A stretch of DNA of 64,000 nucleotides. Source: Sulfurimonas sp. Lineage in GTDB: Bacteria; Campylobacterota; Campylobacteria; Campylobacterales; Sulfurimonadaceae. Of this stretch, positions 34,358 through 44,883 are shown piece after piece. The first letter of the stretch is position 1. Each line of letters opens with the position of its first letter. The DNA is taken from positions 1 to 64,000 of the forward strand of contig JAMORO010000061.1 of NCBI GenBank assembly GCA_027063505.1, written 5' to 3'. The notes under the pieces were generated by a model. The model did no database searches and was not told where the DNA came from. It saw only the letters and a program-made list of their open reading frames with translations. Made by a program: the position numbers and the translations under genes.

Positions 34358-36284
34358 CCATTTTTCCTACAACGATAGCAGAAATCTTCGCACGAGCTAT
34401 ATCTACAGACTCTATTTTTACTATAACATCTTCAAAAAGAACTACATCATCACTAGAACTTATAAGGACTCTAGCACCTGTTATAGTATCCTTGATCTCA
34501 GCTTTTACTTCTACTTCTGTCGCAGTTATTCGTGCTTTAAACTCTTTACCTAAGTTATCTTCTGCCCAACGAGCATATTTACGAGCCATAAATTCGGTCT
34601 CTATCTTACTCGCTTCTCTCTCTTTCTCACTGATGGTCATAGCAAGAGCTTCAATGTTACGTAGGACATAAGAGCCTTCCTCTGTATCACCTGCATTAAT
34701 AGCTTTAAGCAGTCTATGTACTATAAGGTCAGAGTATCGACGGATAGGTGAGGTAAAGTGTGTGTACTGCTCAAAACCTAAACCAAAGTGTCCGGCATTA
34801 AGAGGAGCATATCTCGCTTGCATCTGTGACTGAATGATAAGCGTATCAACTTCAGACTCTAAACCCATTTTTTTGGCTTGGTCTTGAATGTTTGTGATAG
34901 TCTCTTTTGTTGTACCCTTTATCTCTATCTGCATCCCAATCCCAGCTAACTCTTGGTAGAGTGTTTGGAGTTTGTTTTGAGAGGGTGCTTCATGGATTCT
35001 AAAGATACCTCGCTCATACTGCTTGGCTGCTTCTTTGTTAGCTAAAAGCATACAGTCCTCTATAAGAGCATGGGATGGCGTCTCCTCTGCTTCTGTTGTA
35101 GCTACGATGTTAGAGTTCTCATCTATCTTCATATCTATCTCGGTAGAGCGGAAGTCATAACCAACTTTGAGTCGCTTAATCTTGAGTTTGTCTGTTACAA
35201 CTCTTAGTTTTGTAAGGGCATCAAAGATTCTCTCTTCATCACTATTTGTAGCTTTAAGTTTTCCCTCAAAGTAAGCATCTATCTCTTCATAATTAAATCG
35301 GCGTTTAGAGTGAATAACTGCTTCATAAACACTAGAGTGACTCACTTCGAGTCTTGCAAGATCAATTTTCATCTCAAAAACATAAGCGAGTCTATCTACA
35401 TGAGGCTGTAGGGAGCATAGCGTTTCACTCAGTTGGCGAGGGAGCATCGGAATAGAACGATGGGGAAGGTAGATAGAAAAACTTCTATAAATTGCTTCAT
35501 TATCTAAAGCACCAAAAGGTTTTACATACTCACTTACGTCAGCGATGGCTACATAAAGGGTGGAATTTTCATCATCCCAATAGATAGCATCATCATAATC
35601 CTTCGCCGTAACAGGGTCAATAGTAGAGAAATCCAACTCTCTTAAATCTTTTCGTTTAGGATACTTTTTTGCATCTACAGGAGGAAATGATTTTGCAATC
35701 TCTAAAACATCCTCTTCAAACTCATCATGTTTGTTAAACTGTGCTAAAACAATTTTTTCATCAACTAAGGGATCTCTAATGTTTCCCAAAAATTCTAAAA
35801 CACTATTCTCTTGGTTATCTATTTTAAACACATCCCCCGTTTGATGTTTCTCAAGCTCTTGGGGCGTTAACTCAGCACCTATAGGAAAGTCAGTTTTTAA
35901 ATCTACTAAAGATTTATGGTTCTCTTTAAAAATAATGTATGCAATAGAGTAACTCTGTTCTCTCCCTACAATTTCAGCAACTTTGGCACTTGGAGTCCCT
36001 CTTTTACCTAGTAAACGCTGTGCGATGATGAGGTCGCCCTCTTTAGCTACTCCTAACTCTTCGATAAAAAGATCACGAACATTTTCACCAATAACATGAA
36101 GGTAGGCAGTCTCTTTTTGTACTAGTCCTAATGTTCCAGCTCTGAATTTAGAGTTAAATTTGTATTGGTTTTCTTTTTTTGTGAGGTATTTTTTAGTAAG
36201 CCACTCACTCACAAATTTTGCTTCATCAGGAGTGATATCTTGTTCACTCACACCAAGTGTGAGTCTTATAAGTAGAGATTTCAA
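34350..36284 (-). CDS. rnr: Ribonuclease R (RNB family exonuclease)
   Basis: A 644-residue 3'-5' exoribonuclease. An N-terminal cold-shock-like part is followed by the RNB catalytic domain starting LDFSTIDPVTAKDYDDAIYW, whose aspartates bind the two metals, then LPHRSIPMLPRQLSE, FTSPIRRYSDLIVHR and a reduced C-terminal S1-like domain. It is shorter than the roughly 800-residue enteric enzyme, as in other epsilonproteobacteria. It degrades structured RNA. It lies eight bases after the HDOD gene and overlaps holA, making an HDOD-rnr-holA operon. Confidence 0.93.
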   Translation of the reverse strand: MKSLLIRLTLGVSEQDITPDEAKFVSEWLTKKYLTKKENQYKFNSKFRAGTLGLVQKETAYLHVIGENVRDLFIEELGVAKEGDLIIAQRLLGKRGTPSAKVAEIVGREQSYSIAYIIFKENHKSLVDLKTDFPIGAELTPQELEKHQTGDVFKIDNQENSVLEFLGNIRDPLVDEKIVLAQFNKHDEFEEDVLEIAKSFPPVDAKKYPKRKDLRELDFSTIDPVTAKDYDDAIYWDDENSTLYVAIADVSEYVKPFGALDNEAIYRSFSIYLPHRSIPMLPRQLSETLCSLQPHVDRLAYVFEMKIDLARLEVSHSSVYEAVIHSKRRFNYEEIDAYFEGKLKATNSDEERIFDALTKLRVVTDKLKIKRLKVGYDFRSTEIDMKIDENSNIVATTEAEETPSHALIEDCMLLANKEAAKQYERGIFRIHEAPSQNKLQTLYQELAGIGMQIEIKGTTKETITNIQDQAKKMGLESEVDTLIIQSQMQARYAPLNAGHFGLGFEQYTHFTSPIRRYSDLIVHRLLKAINAGDTEEGSYVLRNIEALAMTISEKEREASKIETEFMARKYARWAEDNLGKEFKARITATEVEVKAEIKDTITGARVLISSSDDVVLFEDVIVKIESVDIARAKISAIVVGKMDV

Positions 36285-36292
36285 TTATTGTA

Positions 36293-37093
36293 TTATTTAG
36301 CGTTTTCTATAGCCGTATCAAAGCTATTCATATCAAGATTATACTTCTCAATAAGATCTTTGGCCGCAGCAATACTATCATCTGTTATAACACCATTAAT
36401 AGGTACTGCAACACGAACTACATGAAGAATCTGTGCAGGACGTTGGTCTGCTTCTTCTGCTTTTTCAGGATTTTGACAGTTTCTGATAACATCAACAAGA
36501 CCCTCTTCAAATTTCCACTGTGCAAAAATAGTAGCAGATACTTCAGGAGTATCAACACCAACTATCTCACGCTCAGCAGCTTCAACATCACCAATCTCTT
36601 TTAATGCTGTTTGAAATGCATCTTGTTTCCCATCAGAGATAATTTGTTGTGAAATAAGAACTTTTCCAATTTCAACAAGGAAAGCTGCAGGAGAAAGAAC
36701 ACCAAGCAGTTTGTTCTCTTTACGTAGACACCATGCAGTCATAAGGCCATGCTGTTTTTTTGAAAGCATTGAGAACATTTCGTTAGATATACCATAAGGA
36801 GAGAGGTCAAGTGAAAAACTTTTCTTTACAATACTTGCAAGTGCAAAACCACGAACTGTACCCATACCAAAAAGTCCAACTGCTTGACTAATAGCATTTA
36901 TCTCACGAGAAAAACCATATAAAGGAGAGTTTGCTGCTTTTAAAATATCAGCAGTTAAGAGTGGATCTTTTTCTAAGATCTTTACCATGTCTTGAAAGCT
37001 ACTATCTGGATCTTGATAAACCGCTTCAATCTGCATTGCAGATTCTGGAAGTGGTGGAAGTTGTTTGATTTTTTTTAGGATATCTTCAGTCAT
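36293..37093 (-). CDS. HDOD-domain protein
   Basis: A 266-residue protein consisting almost entirely of an HDOD domain: LPPLPESAMQIEAVYQDP, LEKDPLLTADILKAANSPLYGF, AISQAVGLFGMGTVRGFAL. The metal-binding HD residues of true HD phosphohydrolases are missing, as is normal for HDOD. Such proteins are signalling adaptors that link to c-di-GMP, stress or nucleotide metabolism. It is the first gene of HDOD-rnr-holA. A minus-strand TATAAT (37129-37134) lies about 36 bases upstream. Confidence 0.87.
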   Translation of the reverse strand: MTEDILKKIKQLPPLPESAMQIEAVYQDPDSSFQDMVKILEKDPLLTADILKAANSPLYGFSREINAISQAVGLFGMGTVRGFALASIVKKSFSLDLSPYGISNEMFSMLSKKQHGLMTAWCLRKENKLLGVLSPAAFLVEIGKVLISQQIISDGKQDAFQTALKEIGDVEAAEREIVGVDTPEVSATIFAQWKFEEGLVDVIRNCQNPEKAEEADQRPAQILHVVRVAVPINGVITDDSIAAAKDLIEKYNLDMNSFDTAIENAK

Positions 37094-37128
37094 TTTTTTC
37101 TCTCTTATTAATAAGCTTGTTTGATGTA

Positions 37129-37134
37129 ATTATA
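37129..37134 (-). promoter_or_regulatory. -10 box of HDOD-rnr-holA operon
   Basis: Minus-strand TATAAT giving a predicted start near 37122 and a leader of about 29 bases. No obvious -35. Confidence 0.4.
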
Positions 37135-37217
37135 GTCATCTGATATAAATTTATACTGAATATTTACAATAAACCGCTATTATTTTTAAATTAAATTTAA
37201 AAAAGGAAAATAGTAAT

Positions 37218-37544
37218 ATGCAAAGAGATGCAATGTTAACACAACTCGGTTATACACCAAATGAAGCTTTAGTAAAACAACTCCAAGAAATTGAAGATAA
37301 TACACCAGGATATGAGAAAATTCAAAAGCATATTATGGATTTGCATGATCACTTAAAAGTAAACAGTGCTTATGTTGCACTCTCAAACTCAAAGAGTCAT
37401 TTTAAAGTAAAAATAGAGTCTCCAACTCCAGAGTTAGCAGCCGAGGCACATGAAAAAGTGGTGCATTTTAGTGAAAAATTTAAAGTTGAGATAAATAAAC
37501 TTGATAAAAAAGAGACTTACTATATAGTTGGTTTTCATCATTAA
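37218..37544 (+). CDS. Small conserved-looking protein upstream of greB-like gene
   Basis: A 108-residue soluble protein that I do not recognise. It begins with a helical segment (NEALVKQLQEIEDNTPGYEKIQKHIMDLHDHL) and continues with an alpha-beta part (YVALSNSKSHFKVKIESPTPELAAEAHEKVVHFSEKFKV, then YYIVGFHH). AAAGGA about nine bases upstream supports ATG 37218. The greB-like gene follows after nine bases, so the two are probably co-transcribed. No cysteines and no membrane segment. Confidence 0.65.
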   Translation: MQRDAMLTQLGYTPNEALVKQLQEIEDNTPGYEKIQKHIMDLHDHLKVNSAYVALSNSKSHFKVKIESPTPELAAEAHEKVVHFSEKFKVEINKLDKKETYYIVGFHH

Positions 37545-37553
37545 GGATCTCTT

Positions 37554-38078
37554 TTGTTAGAGCCTATGAGTCTAGAGGGATATGATCTTTTAGTAGAAGA
37601 GTTTAAGTATCTCTTAGAAGAGGAAAAACCAAAAGTAGCACACGAAAAGCTAGTGGCTGCTGCCCAAGGTGATAGAAGTGAAAATGCAGATTATCATGCT
37701 GCAAAAGAGAAGTTGCGCTTTATAGATAAACGTCTCTTCTATCTAAACAAGATGATACAAAACTCCAAGATAATAGACCCAACTCTACATAATCATAAGA
37801 AAATCTCTTTTGGAAGTACTGTTTATGTTACTAATATAGATACTGATGAAGAGGAGAGATACACACTCTGTGGTGTTTTAGAGAGTGAACCAGAAAATGG
37901 ACTTATCTCCATACACTCTCCCTTAGCAAAAGCAATGATTGGCAAGGAAGAGGAAGATGAGTTTAGAGTGAAACTTCCTCTAGGCATGAAAGAGTATGAG
38001 ATAGAGAAGATAGAGTATAAAAATATTTTCTCTTTAAAGAAAAATATTCGTACTAAAAAAGAGTTTGCTTTTCATTAA
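37554..38078 (+). CDS. greB: Transcript cleavage factor, GreA/GreB family (GreB-like)
   Basis: A 174-residue factor that enters the RNA polymerase secondary channel and triggers cleavage of backtracked RNA. The N-terminal coiled coil carries the loop GDRSENADYHAAKE with the acidic tip, the form typical of GreB; RFIDKRLFYLNKMIQNSKIIDP and FGSTVYV are also GreB-like. A C-terminal FKBP-like domain follows. The start is TTG at 37554: AAGGA lies six bases before it, and the opening MLEPMSLEGYDLL aligns from residue one with GreA/GreB (xxxPMxxxGxxxL). ATG 37566 is the alternative. Confidence 0.85.
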   Translation: MLEPMSLEGYDLLVEEFKYLLEEEKPKVAHEKLVAAAQGDRSENADYHAAKEKLRFIDKRLFYLNKMIQNSKIIDPTLHNHKKISFGSTVYVTNIDTDEEERYTLCGVLESEPENGLISIHSPLAKAMIGKEEEDEFRVKLPLGMKEYEIEKIEYKNIFSLKKNIRTKKEFAFH

Positions 38079-38109
38079 ATAGTGAATTTATTTTAATAAA
38101 GGTAAACAG

Positions 38110-39279
38110 ATGCAAGTAAACAAAAAATCAATTTTAATAGTAGATGATACTAGTGTAAATATCGATTTACTTCTTGAAATACTGAAAGATAGGTATGAAA
38201 TAGTTGTCGCTTTAGATGCCAAAAGTGCTTTAGAAATAGTGAATAGAGAAGCTATTGATCTGATTTTACTTGATATCTTGATGCCAAATATAGATGGTTA
38301 CGAGATGTGTTTAATTTTGAAAAAAGATGATAAAACTAAAGATATTCCAGTTATATTTATAACGGCAAAGATAGATGAAGAGTCGATAGAAAAAGCTTAT
38401 GATGTAGGTGGTATTGATTATATCACTAAACCCTTTAAGCCCAAAGAACTATTAGCTAGAGTGAAAAGAGAGTTAAAACTCCAAGAGCTTATTTATGATC
38501 TAGAAGAGTCTAAAAATGAGATAAATGAGATAAATAAAAACTTGCAGCTAAAAGTGGATGAGGAGCTCAAAAAATCAAGAGATAAAGACAAAATTATTTT
38601 TCATCAAAATAAGATGAGTTCTATGGGTGAAATGATAGAAAATATCGCACACCAATGGAAACAACCTCTCGCTCAAGTAAACTCCACAGTTCTTCTCCTA
38701 GATGATATACTCTATACAAAAAAAATTCAAGATGATACAATTGAAGAAAAACTACTTGAGATAGAGTCCTTAACCGTCTATATGTCTCGAACAATAGATG
38801 ATTTTAAGAATTTTTATTCTCAAGATAAACATAAAGAGGAGTTTATACTTCAAGAGTTAGTTGAAAAATCAATTTTTATAGTTCAAGGTGTGTTAGACTC
38901 TCATAATATTAAAATCATTCTTAATTTAGGAGAAAAATTTCTTTACACAGGGTATAAAAATGAGTTACAGCAGGTTTTAGTGATTTTGCTAAATAATGCT
39001 AAAGATGCGTTAGTATTTAGAAATATTAAAAAACCAAGAATAGAAATTGAATGCAAAAAGAGTGGTGATGCATACTGTATTGAAGTGTGTGATAATGCGG
39101 GTGGTATAAATGATGCAATAATTGAAAAGATTTTTGAACCATACTTTAGTACTAAACATAAAAAACAAGGTGTTGGTCTGGGTCTGTATATTTCTAAGAG
39201 AATTATTGAAGACTCTTTAGCTTCTGAACTCAGTGTTAAAAACAGTGAACATGGCGCTTGTTTTAAGATAAATTTATAA
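38110..39279 (+). CDS. REC-HisKA-HATPase hybrid kinase
   Basis: A 389-residue soluble kinase with the receiver first: VDDT acid pair, acceptor D in LLDILMP, T in FITAK and K in TKPF. A coiled coil (about 130-165) leads to a HisKA with H-box IAHQWKQPLAQ, then HATPase (NELQQVLVILLNNAKDAL, DNAGGIND, GVGLGLYISKRI). It is the same kinase subfamily as the array at 56.9-64 kb. AAAGG lies before the ATG. The DISM kinase gene begins 13 bases after its stop, so the pair probably forms one phosphorelay. Confidence 0.87.
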   Translation: MQVNKKSILIVDDTSVNIDLLLEILKDRYEIVVALDAKSALEIVNREAIDLILLDILMPNIDGYEMCLILKKDDKTKDIPVIFITAKIDEESIEKAYDVGGIDYITKPFKPKELLARVKRELKLQELIYDLEESKNEINEINKNLQLKVDEELKKSRDKDKIIFHQNKMSSMGEMIENIAHQWKQPLAQVNSTVLLLDDILYTKKIQDDTIEEKLLEIESLTVYMSRTIDDFKNFYSQDKHKEEFILQELVEKSIFIVQGVLDSHNIKIILNLGEKFLYTGYKNELQQVLVILLNNAKDALVFRNIKKPRIEIECKKSGDAYCIEVCDNAGGINDAIIEKIFEPYFSTKHKKQGVGLGLYISKRIIEDSLASELSVKNSEHGACFKINL

Positions 39280-39292
39280 TAGGATTTAGATA

Positions 39293-42229
39293 GTGTATAA
39301 AATAGTTTTCTTGTTTTTTTCATTGGTATCTTTAGTATTTGGACAAAATATTATTATTGATAAGCAAGAAGTTAAGTTGACTGATTTTAAAATGAGTTAT
39401 TATGAGGATGCTACATCTAAAGTAGATTACTCAGAGGTTAGAAGTAAAAAGTTTGTAGACATCACTAATAAAATATCTCTGGGTACAAAAAACAGTGTCA
39501 CTTGGTCTAAGATTGTGATTACCAATGTATCGGATAAAAGTAGAAAACTCTATATTCATCATCCTCATGCATATCATTACAAAACATTGAACTTTTATGA
39601 AGAGTATAACAATAAGCTTATCAAAAGTGTAGATATTGATTTTAATTCGGATGTAAGTGAAAAATATATATATGGTGGAATCGCCATATATGAACTCTCT
39701 CTTGCTCCAAATCAAACGAAGACCATCTATATGCGGTCAAAATTTTTTTCGCATCAGTGGTTCTCTGTTATGATATATGACAAACAAAACTCAAGAAAAT
39801 CCCTTGTTAATTCAAATATTGATATAGCTCTTTTAGTGGGTGTCCTTTTAGCTTTAGTTATATATAATCTTTTAATATTTATCTCTTCTTCACGTAGAGA
39901 AAACCTCTATTATTCACTCTATCTTATTTTTGCTTCTATTTGGATCTCTCTGTCTTATGGACTTATAGCAAATCTATTTAATCTTTATGGTTCGTTAGTA
40001 TTTAAAATAAATTATTCATTGATGCTAATGCCAATATTTTTAATTCTATTTATTATGACTATTTTTAGTACAAAGAACAATTATCAAAGAGAACATCTGT
40101 TTTTACAGTCTGTAATACTTTTTATAAGCATAAATATAGTCTATGGATTATTTGATTTTATTGCTGCTTTAAAAATAGCAAGTCTATTAGCTGCATACAC
40201 AATAATTATTACATTAGTAACAACAGTCTCTTTTTATAAAAAAAGAAATCCTTTGGCAAAGTATTTTATTATAGGGCACTCATTTTTTATATTTTTTAAT
40301 ATATTAGCAGTTTTATTTTATAAGGGCTTGATAGAGTATAACTATATAACGAGTCATGGTGTTGGGATAGGTATAGCAACAGAGGCTATAATGCTTGCTT
40401 TTATTATTTCATACAGAATTAAACTACTAGAAGAGAAAGATAGAGAATTTCAAAGAACATTAGAAGATAAGGTTAAAGATAGAACAAAAGAGTTAGAGTT
40501 TGAGAAGTCTAAGGTAGAAGAAGCTACAAAATCAAAGTCAAACTTTTTAGCAACTATGAGTCATGAGATTAGAACACCGATGAATGGTATTATAGGTATG
40601 ACATATCTCGCTTTACAAACAGAGCTTACTTCTAAGCAAAAACACTATATGCAAACTATAAAATCCTCCTCCTCTTCACTTTTAAATATTATAAATGATA
40701 TTTTGGATTTCTCAAAAATTGAAGCAGGAAAACTGCAGATAGATAGAGTTGACTTTAATCTTTACAGGCTTTTAGATACGATTAAGAGTAGTATGGAGTT
40801 ACAGATGAGGGGGAAAGGCTTATCGTTTGAAATTACCTACAGTTCAAATGTATCAGAGTACCTTCATGGAGATAGTTTAAGAATTTCTCAAATTATTACT
40901 AACATAATTAGCAATGCACTTAAGTTTACAAATAGTGGTTATGTAAAACTGAATATAGAAAATAGAGATGGCATTTATCTCTTTAGTATTAAAGATAGTG
41001 GTATAGGCATTACACCCGAACATCAGATGCAACTTTTTAACTCTTATGCACAAGCAGATGAGAGTATTACAAAAAAATATGGTGGTACAGGTCTTGGACT
41101 GAGTATCTCAAAACAGTTAGTGGAACTGATGGGTGGAAAGATTTATTTTAGTAGTGAAGTTGGAATTGGCTCTACTTTTGTCTTTGAACTTACTCTCTTT
41201 GATGTAGATGAAAATTTTATAGATGAAGATTCCAAACTTGAAAACCTTAGCGATAAGCTACATCTCAATGGCTCAAATATTTTATTAGTAGAAGATGATT
41301 TAATAAACCAAGAGATATTTGTAGGTTTATTAGAAAAGAGTTTGATACATATTGATATTGCTAATAATGGTGTTGAAGCTGTATCTATGGTACAAAACAA
41401 CCTAAATAAGTATGAGCTTATATTTATGGATGTTAATATGCCAATTATGGATGGATATCAAGCAACAAAACATATAAGAGATCTCGATACAACTGTTCCG
41501 ATAGTTGCATTAACAGCAAATGCAATGAATCAAGATGTTCAAGATGCTCAAAGTGCTGGTATGAATGAACATTTAAGTAAGCCAATAATTGTTGAAAAAC
41601 TTTATGAGATACTTTTAAAATATATTTCAAAAAAATATAATTTTACAGATATGGAAGTGGAAAATAGGAATCAAGATAAAATTGTAATTCCAAGATTTAT
41701 GAATATTGATACAGAGATAGGACTGAAACGTTTAGATCTAAATAAAAAATTGTATCTTGAAATATTAAATAAGTTTTATAATAAATATAAAGATTTTGAA
41801 ATAGATATATCAGACAATAAAAATTTTAAACTACAGGTCCATACACTTAAAGGTTTAAGCGCAAATATTGGGGCTTGTAGTCTCCATAAATCTATGTGTG
41901 AGGTGGAAGAAAATCAAAATATTGATTTAGTACCAGAGATCTATATTGAACTTCAAAAAGTCCTTAGTGAATTAAAAGATGTTGATATTTTAGTTCAAAA
42001 GAAAGAGAATAAAGTAGAAGTGTCTGATGCTATTGTGTCTGAGATATATTTAGAACTTAAGGATGCGGTAAAAAGTGCCAGACCTAAAAATTGTGAAGTT
42101 ATTATGGAAAAGTTAAGTCTGTATAGACTAAATGACAAAGATTCGAAACTATTTGAGAGGGTGAAAGGGTTGCTACTCGAGTATAATTTTAAAAAAGCAT
42201 TAGAAGTTTTAGAGTCATATACTCGATGA
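39293..42229 (+). CDS. 7TMR-DISM hybrid sensor kinase with REC and HPt
   Basis: A 978-residue sensor. A signal peptide is followed by a 7TMR-DISMED2-type periplasmic domain (about 35-160; NVSDKSRKLYIHHPHAYH), seven membrane helices (about 175-375), a coiled coil, HisKA with SHEIRTPMNG (about 423), HATPase (NIISNALKFTN, DSGIGIT, GGTGLGLS), a receiver (LLVEDD, acceptor D in FMDVNMP, K in SKPI) and a C-terminal HPt with HTLKGLS. It therefore holds every step of a multi-step relay. DISMED2 domains are thought to bind carbohydrate-like ligands. Start is GTG, with AGGA upstream. Confidence 0.9.
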   Translation: MYKIVFLFFSLVSLVFGQNIIIDKQEVKLTDFKMSYYEDATSKVDYSEVRSKKFVDITNKISLGTKNSVTWSKIVITNVSDKSRKLYIHHPHAYHYKTLNFYEEYNNKLIKSVDIDFNSDVSEKYIYGGIAIYELSLAPNQTKTIYMRSKFFSHQWFSVMIYDKQNSRKSLVNSNIDIALLVGVLLALVIYNLLIFISSSRRENLYYSLYLIFASIWISLSYGLIANLFNLYGSLVFKINYSLMLMPIFLILFIMTIFSTKNNYQREHLFLQSVILFISINIVYGLFDFIAALKIASLLAAYTIIITLVTTVSFYKKRNPLAKYFIIGHSFFIFFNILAVLFYKGLIEYNYITSHGVGIGIATEAIMLAFIISYRIKLLEEKDREFQRTLEDKVKDRTKELEFEKSKVEEATKSKSNFLATMSHEIRTPMNGIIGMTYLALQTELTSKQKHYMQTIKSSSSSLLNIINDILDFSKIEAGKLQIDRVDFNLYRLLDTIKSSMELQMRGKGLSFEITYSSNVSEYLHGDSLRISQIITNIISNALKFTNSGYVKLNIENRDGIYLFSIKDSGIGITPEHQMQLFNSYAQADESITKKYGGTGLGLSISKQLVELMGGKIYFSSEVGIGSTFVFELTLFDVDENFIDEDSKLENLSDKLHLNGSNILLVEDDLINQEIFVGLLEKSLIHIDIANNGVEAVSMVQNNLNKYELIFMDVNMPIMDGYQATKHIRDLDTTVPIVALTANAMNQDVQDAQSAGMNEHLSKPIIVEKLYEILLKYISKKYNFTDMEVENRNQDKIVIPRFMNIDTEIGLKRLDLNKKLYLEILNKFYNKYKDFEIDISDNKNFKLQVHTLKGLSANIGACSLHKSMCEVEENQNIDLVPEIYIELQKVLSELKDVDILVQKKENKVEVSDAIVSEIYLELKDAVKSARPKNCEVIMEKLSLYRLNDKDSKLFERVKGLLLEYNFKKALEVLESYTR

Positions 42230-42245
42230 TCTTTTTTTAAAATTA

Positions 42246-42491
42246 TTATTCACACCATTGTCTTTCGCAAGGAACACCATCATGGTCTCCATCCATTTTT
42301 GTGTTTGGACAGTTGTTTATAAAATATACCGCTTCTTCACATGAACTCATTTGTGAACAGTGTGCTCTACCATCACATTGATATGCATCAATGCCCTCAT
42401 AATATTGGATATCAATATTCTCTTCTTCATAATCACTATCACTACTAAAGAGTCTAGTAACTAAGTATAATAGTAATAACACTTTTTTCAT
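42246..42491 (-). CDS. Exported excalibur-domain protein
   Basis: An 81-residue protein with signal peptide (KKVLLLLYLVTRLFSS), a short acidic spacer (DYEEENIDIQYYEG) and an excalibur calcium-binding domain: CDGRAHCSQMSSCEEA, then DGDHDGVPCERQWC at the very end. The DxDxDG loop resembles an EF-hand calcium loop and the cysteines should form disulfides. It is monocistronic, convergent with the DISM kinase and divergent from purL. Role unknown; the domain is usually extracytoplasmic. Confidence 0.85.
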   Translation of the reverse strand: MKKVLLLLYLVTRLFSSDSDYEEENIDIQYYEGIDAYQCDGRAHCSQMSSCEEAVYFINNCPNTKMDGDHDGVPCERQWCE

Positions 42492-42612
42492 TTTAACACC
42501 TAATAATTTTAATAAACTTATATAAAAACATTATAACACAGATAAATACTATATTCTTTTAAGAATTAAACTAGCTTGATTCTCTTTAAAATAACTTTTA
42601 CCCACATTTAGA

Positions 42613-42618
42613 TATAAT
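42613..42618 (+). promoter_or_regulatory. -10 box of purL
   Basis: TATAAT in the longer excalibur-purL gap, predicting a start near 42625 and a 27-base leader ending in AGGA before the GTG start codon. I see no PurR-like operator or riboswitch. Confidence 0.45.
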
Positions 42619-42651
42619 CCATTTTTAAAAACCAATTTTCAGGATTCCATA

Positions 42652-44868
42652 GTGAGCCAACAACTAGAAAACATTGAAGAACAACTAGCAAACCATAAGT
42701 TAAGTCAAGCAGACTATACACATATTAAAGAGATACTTAAACGCGAGCCTAACCTTGTTGAACTTGGTATTTTCTCGGCTATGTGGAGTGAGCACTGTTC
42801 TTACAAATCATCGAAAGTACACTTAAAAGGTTTCCCAACGAAAGCTCCTTGGGTTATTCAAGGTCCTGGTGAAAATGCTGGTGTTATTGACATCGGTGAT
42901 GGCTATGCAGCTGTATTTAAAATGGAGTCACATAACCACCCCTCTTTTATAGAACCTTATCAAGGTGCTGCTACTGGTGTTGGTGGAATTATGCGGGATG
43001 TATTTACTATGGGAGCTCGTCCTGTAGCATCTTTAAACTCTCTACGTTTTGGTAATGTTTTAAATGATGATGATACTGCTAAGCACCAACGTTATTTAGT
43101 TCGTGGTGTAACTGAGGGAATCGGTGGTTATGGTAACTGTATGGGTGTACCAACTATCGGTGGAGAAGTGAGTTTTGATGAGTGTTATAATGGTAACATT
43201 CTTGTAAACGCTTTTAACCTTGGTATCGCAAAATCTGATGAAATTTTTCTAGGTGTTGCTGAAGGTGTTGGAAATCCTGTAATGTATGTTGGTGCAAAAA
43301 CAGGTCGTGATGGTCTTGGTGGTGCAGTTATGAGTTCTGACTCATTTACTGAAGAATCAAAATCTCTTCGTCCTACTGTTCAAGTTGGAGATCCATTTAC
43401 AGAAAAACTTCTTTTAGAAGCTTGTATGGAACTTTTTAAGACTGATCATGTTGTTGGTATTCAAGATATGGGAGCTGCTGGTCTTACATCTTCTTCATTT
43501 GAGATGGCTGGACGTTCAGGGTCGGGTATGATTATGCATCTTGACAAAATTCCTGCTCGCGAAGAGAACATGACTCCTTATGATTTTATGCTTTCAGAGT
43601 CTCAAGAGCGTATGCTCCTGTGTGCTAAGAAAGGTTCAGAACAAGCGATCATCGATATTTTTGAAAAATGGGATTTAGATGCTGCTGTTGTTGGTGAAGT
43701 AACTGCTACTGGTAATATGGAACTTTTCTGGCATGGTGAGAAGTGTGCAGAGGTTCCTGTTGATCCGGTTTCAGAAGAAGCTCCAGAACTTAATCGTCCT
43801 ATGAGTAAACCACCATATCTTGACCTTATTAAAAATATCTCTATAAATGATTTTCCAGCTGTAACAAATCAAGAAGCATTTGAGACGCTTACAAAATCTA
43901 TGGAAGTTGTAGATAAGTCTTGGATCTATACTCAGTATGATTCTATGGTACAGACAAACACTATCAAAAATGGTGGGATGCTTGATGCTTCTGTTATCCG
44001 TGTAAAAGAGAATGGTAAAGCACTTGCTATGTCTGCTGACTGTAATGTACGTTTCTGTTACATTGACCCTCGTGGAGGTGGTGCTGCTGCTACTGTTGAA
44101 GCTGGACGTAATGTTGCTATGAGTGGTGCTCGTCCTTTAGCTATTACAGATTGTCTTAACTTTGGTAATCCTGAAAACCCAGAAGTTATGTGGCAGTTTG
44201 GTCAAGCTTGTGAAGGTATTAAAGAGGCTTGTGCAGAACTTACTACTCCAGTTATTGGTGGAAATGTTTCACTTTATAATGAAACAAATGGTGTAAGTGT
44301 TTTCCCAACTCCATCAATAGCGACTGTTGGTGTTAATGATGACCAAAACAATGTTTTAATGTCTAGCTTTCAAGGCACAGGCAATGCACTCTACCTAGTA
44401 GGTGAGTCTAAGTCTGAGTTTGGTGGTTCTCTTTATATGAAAGAGATCTGTGGTACAGTTGCTGGGACTATGCCGGTAATTGACTACAAAAATGAGCTTG
44501 CTCTTTGGGACTTAGTAATCGAAGCAAATAAAAAGCACCTTTTAGAGTGTGCTAAAGATGCTTCAAGTGGTGGTGTTGCGATAGCTTTAGCAAAAATGGT
44601 AGCAACTTCAGGTCTTGGTTGTGATGTGGAAATGACAGTAAGCGATGCAAGAGATATCTTTGCAGAGTCACAGAGTCGTGCTATTATCGAAGTAAAACCT
44701 GAAAATTGTGCTGCATTTGAGGCTATGTTAGATGAGTCCATGGCTGTTGAGAAGATAGGAACTGTTGGTGGTGACTCTATTAAAGTAAACGATATAGAGA
44801 TGAGTATGACTCAGCTTCAAGACAATTATTTCAATACATTTAAAACAGTTATTGAAAGAGATATATAA
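42652..44868 (+). CDS. purL: Phosphoribosylformylglycinamidine synthase subunit PurL
   Basis: A 738-residue small-type PurL (AIR synthase superfamily, two tandem halves) that makes FGAM from FGAR in purine synthesis, with PurQ and PurS as partners encoded elsewhere. Clear marks are [59 protein letters not shown] and GNVSLYNET. The start is GTG with AGGA eight bases before it. The DUF302 gene follows after 15 bases. Confidence 0.96.
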   Translation: MSQQLENIEEQLANHKLSQADYTHIKEILKREPNLVELGIFSAMWSEHCSYKSSKVHLKGFPTKAPWVIQGPGENAGVIDIGDGYAAVFKMESHNHPSFIEPYQGAATGVGGIMRDVFTMGARPVASLNSLRFGNVLNDDDTAKHQRYLVRGVTEGIGGYGNCMGVPTIGGEVSFDECYNGNILVNAFNLGIAKSDEIFLGVAEGVGNPVMYVGAKTGRDGLGGAVMSSDSFTEESKSLRPTVQVGDPFTEKLLLEACMELFKTDHVVGIQDMGAAGLTSSSFEMAGRSGSGMIMHLDKIPAREENMTPYDFMLSESQERMLLCAKKGSEQAIIDIFEKWDLDAAVVGEVTATGNMELFWHGEKCAEVPVDPVSEEAPELNRPMSKPPYLDLIKNISINDFPAVTNQEAFETLTKSMEVVDKSWIYTQYDSMVQTNTIKNGGMLDASVIRVKENGKALAMSADCNVRFCYIDPRGGGAAATVEAGRNVAMSGARPLAITDCLNFGNPENPEVMWQFGQACEGIKEACAELTTPVIGGNVSLYNETNGVSVFPTPSIATVGVNDDQNNVLMSSFQGTGNALYLVGESKSEFGGSLYMKEICGTVAGTMPVIDYKNELALWDLVIEANKKHLLECAKDASSGGVAIALAKMVATSGLGCDVEMTVSDARDIFAESQSRAIIEVKPENCAAFEAMLDESMAVEKIGTVGGDSIKVNDIEMSMTQLQDNYFNTFKTVIERDI

Positions 44869-44883
44869 AGAGAAAGGAAAGAG

